Part shown: piece by piece, positions 62,112 through 64,000 of the stretch | Position numbering within the stretch: the stretch's first letter is position 1 | Layout of the letters: each line of letters begins with the position of its first letter | Source of the DNA: Robiginitalea biformata HTCC2501 | GTDB taxonomy: Bacteria; Bacteroidota; Bacteroidia; Flavobacteriales; Flavobacteriaceae | Assembly (NCBI RefSeq): GCF_000024125.1 | Contig: NC_013222.1 | Coordinates: forward strand, 1,054,001 to 1,118,000 | Direction: 5' to 3' | DNA: 64,000 nucleotides | The notes under the pieces: generated by a model | What the model saw: only the letters and a program-made list of their open reading frames with translations | Told to the model about the DNA's origin: nothing | Database searches by the model: none | Made by a program: the position numbers and the translations under genes

Positions 62112-62420
62112 TTATTTAACGATCAGTTTGCGGGTGGCGACTTTGTCGCGCTCATATACCTGGATGAGGTATACCCCTGCATCGAGGCCGGTGAGGTTCA
62201 GTTCCGAGCCCAGGATGGTCGTCTTCAGGACCGGGGTGCCCAGGACATTGTAGATATGCACGGTCTTGGGAGCATTCGAAGCGGTTACGATCTGTACTTT
62301 ACCCTGTGTAACGGGGTTCGGGTACAGTTTGAAGCCCTCAATATCCCCCCGGTTATTCACCTCCTGGGAGAATCCGGCAGTAACAAAAAGCAGTAAAATA
62401 AAGGTGTAAAAGTGCTTCAT
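62112..62420 (-). CDS. Minimal secreted protein with T9SS sorting domain (second)
   Basis: A 102-residue protein: signal peptide (1-18, cut near TAGFSQ), a short linker, and a T9SS type A sorting domain (LYPNPVTQGKVQIVT, VHIYNVLGTPVL, LDAGVYLIQVYERDKVATRKLIV). No cargo domain lies between them. A TATCTTTG box on the minus strand (62455 to 62448) lies upstream, which rejects a longer start at 62540. It is a clear relative of the protein at 61609-61923 and is separated from it by 188 bases with no recognisable feature. Confidence 0.82.
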   Translation of the reverse strand: MKHFYTFILLLFVTAGFSQEVNNRGDIEGFKLYPNPVTQGKVQIVTASNAPKTVHIYNVLGTPVLKTTILGSELNLTGLDAGVYLIQVYERDKVATRKLIVK

Positions 62421-62619
62421 ACTCAGAGGCTCGCAAACCACATGCCACAAAGATAGCAGTTTTGCCCTGCGATTGCCCTGCAGCTTCCCTAAAGATCGAA
62501 ATTTTTCGACGAAATGCGCTATCCCTGTACACTTTAACACGAAAGGCCGGCGGTATGTTATCGAATTGTTAGCTGTATTAAATTGGCGTTAAGCTACCTT
62601 TAAACTAGCGCTTTTGTTA

Positions 62620-62627
62620 TATTTTTG
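62620..62627 (+). promoter_or_regulatory. -7 box of the response regulator
   Basis: TATTTTTG. It precedes the ATG at 62655 and excludes the in-frame ATG at 62625. The 234-base gap 62421-62654 also holds the minus-strand promoter of the T9SS-domain gene and nothing else I recognise. Confidence 0.5.
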
Positions 62628-62654
62628 GAACTCGTTCAACCAAACCGCGGCACC

Positions 62655-63341
62655 ATGAAAAATCAGGATATCAAAATTCTACTCGTCGACGACGAACCCG
62701 ATATTCTGGAAATCCTCAGCTACAACCTCACTTCCGAGGGCTATCAGGTGTATACGGCCAGGAACGGGGCAGAAGGCGTCGAAAAGGCGCGGAAAAAGAA
62801 TCCCCACCTGATCATACTCGATGTGATGATGCCCGAAATGGACGGCATCGAGGCCTGCGAGATCATCCGCAAGACCAAAGGCCTGCAGGACAGTATCATC
62901 GCTTTCCTCACGGCCCGGAATGAAGATTATTCCCAGGTTGCCGGATTCGATGCCGGGGCGGACGACTACATCACCAAGCCCATCAAGCCCAAGGTGTTTA
63001 TCAGCAAGGTCAAGGCGCTGCTGCGCCGGCTCAAAAATCAGGAAGGCTCCGGGGAGGACATCCTCAAGGTGGGCAAACTGGTCATCAACCGGGAAGAGTA
63101 CAAGGTGGTCAATAAGGGAGAGGAACTCACATTGCCCCGGAAGGAATTTGAATTGCTGGCGCTGCTGGCCTCCAAGCCGGACAAGGTATTTAAGCGGGAG
63201 GTAATCCTGGACAAGGTCTGGGGCCAGGAAGTGGTCGTGGGCGGGCGAACCATCGACGTGCACATCCGGAAGCTCCGCGAGAAAATCGGGGAATCGCATT
63301 TCAAGACCGTCAAAGGCGTGGGGTATAAGTTCGTCGAATAA
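62655..63341 (+). CDS. OmpR/PhoB-family response regulator
   Basis: A 228-residue regulator. The receiver domain has its Asp in LIILDVMMPEMDG (about residue 54) and the winged-helix output ends with GRTIDVHIRKLREKIG and TVKGVGYKFVE. The downstream kinase overlaps it (TAATG). Together they look like PhoB/PhoR or a Bacteroidota RprXY-type pair. The ATG at 62655 is chosen because the earlier one lies inside the promoter. Confidence 0.95.
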   Translation: MKNQDIKILLVDDEPDILEILSYNLTSEGYQVYTARNGAEGVEKARKKNPHLIILDVMMPEMDGIEACEIIRKTKGLQDSIIAFLTARNEDYSQVAGFDAGADDYITKPIKPKVFISKVKALLRRLKNQEGSGEDILKVGKLVINREEYKVVNKGEELTLPRKEFELLALLASKPDKVFKREVILDKVWGQEVVVGGRTIDVHIRKLREKIGESHFKTVKGVGYKFVE

Positions 63342-64000
63342 TGGCCACCAAGCTCCGCAGGTCCTATCGTTTTTCCCTTCGTTCCGCCTTCTATATTACG
63401 TTGTTTCTGATACTGTCAGCCGGGATCCTCCTCTACCTGACGGATTTGATCGACGCCTATTGGATGGCGTTACCCGTGCTGGCTGTCCTGGTCTTTAGCA
63501 TTGCGTTCCTGGTGGTCCAGATCCGGGCCGAACGCTTTATCTACCGTCGCATCGAGCAGATCTACGAGGACGTATCCCTTTTGGAATCCACCTCCCTGAC
63601 CTCCGGGCCCATCACCACGGACCTGCGCACCCTGAACGAAGAGATTGAAAATTTTGCCCGTGCCAAGAAAATTGAGATCGACACGTTGCGGATCCGGGAA
63701 GAATACCGGAAGGAATTCCTGGGCAATGTGTCCCACGAGCTGAAAACCCCCCTCTTCACCGTGCAGGGCTACATCCATACGCTGCTGGACGGCGCCCTGG
63801 ACGACAAAAAGGTTAGGCGCAAGTATTTGAACCGGGCGGCCAAGGGGGTTGAGCGGCTTATCTATATCATCAAGGACCTGGACCTGATTACCAAGCTGGA
63901 GGTTGGCGACCTGCACCTGGAATGGGAGACCTTTGACATTGTCGAGCTGATACAGAGCGTGTTCGACCTGCTCGAAATGAAGGCGGCCAGAAAGGAGATC
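63341..64000 (+). CDS. Sensor histidine kinase, N-terminal part (PhoR-like)
   Basis: The first 220 residues are present and the gene runs off the window end. Two helices (about 12-30 and 40-58) enclose almost no periplasmic domain. A HAMP-like linker leads to HisKA with EFLGNVSHELKTPLFTVQGY, the phospho-acceptor histidine included. It begins inside the stop codon of the response regulator (TAATG), so the two are coupled. It most resembles PhoR, a phosphate sensor, but the sensed signal is not certain. Confidence 0.9.
   Translation, partial: MATKLRRSYRFSLRSAFYITLFLILSAGILLYLTDLIDAYWMALPVLAVLVFSIAFLVVQIRAERFIYRRIEQIYEDVSLLESTSLTSGPITTDLRTLNEEIENFARAKKIEIDTLRIREEYRKEFLGNVSHELKTPLFTVQGYIHTLLDGALDDKKVRRKYLNRAAKGVERLIYIIKDLDLITKLEVGDLHLEWETFDIVELIQSVFDLLEMKAARKEI

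Noticed and set aside
62031..62396. Plus-strand frame over the second T9SS-domain gene
   Set aside because: Antisense to a protein with clear signal and sorting domain; no promoter on that strand.
1..64000. tRNA, rRNA, insertion sequence or prophage
   Set aside because: I saw no tRNA-like cloverleaf, rRNA segment, transposase or phage structural gene, but no covariance or database search could be run.

Overview
The window reads as a chromosomal segment of a GC-rich marine Flavobacteriaceae bacterium of the Robiginitalea type (inference; no 16S or marker search could be run). Support: gliding genes gldE and gldD, two proteins that carry type IX secretion (T9SS) sorting domains, many Bacteroidota-only families (DUF4199, DUF3127, DUF3098, DUF4271, DUF4296, DUF4301), and repeated Bacteroidota-type promoters with a TAnnTTTG -7 box. 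I saw no rRNA, tRNA, CRISPR array, insertion sequence or prophage. Coding density is very high and no gap without a gene exceeds 300 bases.

Layout. 1-7282: the 3' end of gldE, gldD, a PLP-dependent dehydratase, a lipoprotein, an EamA transporter and a pair of M16 peptidases (one catalytic, one lacking the zinc motif). 7514-11919: rplU-rpmA, DUF3332, ahcY and a phosphopantetheinyl transferase. 11933-14930: an operon with its own promoter encoding a thiamine-binding-like protein, a PnuC-family transporter and a 703-residue fusion of a NadR-like kinase to DUF4301. 14993-19568: a secreted PepSY-like protein, a sigma-54 response regulator and a convergent hybrid histidine kinase with receiver and Hpt domains. 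19636-22891: a TPP riboswitch, a TonB-dependent receptor and an uncharacterised barrel-like protein; with the 12 kb operon this looks like a thiamine uptake network.

22924-32800: a Rieske-like lipoprotein, greA, an ArsR/SdpI pair, HIT protein, a histidine kinase coupled to a zinc-ribbon membrane protein, a flavin reductase-like protein, an AtoE transporter, aat, and a minus-strand run ending in DUF2490. 33249-38539: repeated TetR-type half-sites, a TetR regulator, then ABC, HlyD and TolC family proteins. The ABC protein keeps Walker A but has lost nearly every other catalytic motif, which makes this operon the strongest candidate for an unusual system here. 38655-43093: YitT, a TonB-like protein, and the ftsX-DUF3098-uppP-truB run. 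43276-52279: leuS, ald, a YugP-type protease, Lrp, a saccharopine dehydrogenase-type enzyme, DUF423 and pckA. 52408-58071: hemD-like, DUF4271 and a GT39 enzyme, divergent from polyprenol mannosyltransferase, dihydroorotase and DUF4296. 58068-64000: an epimerase, tyrS, a LuxE-like protein, two tiny secreted T9SS-domain proteins, and a PhoB/PhoR-like pair cut by the window end.
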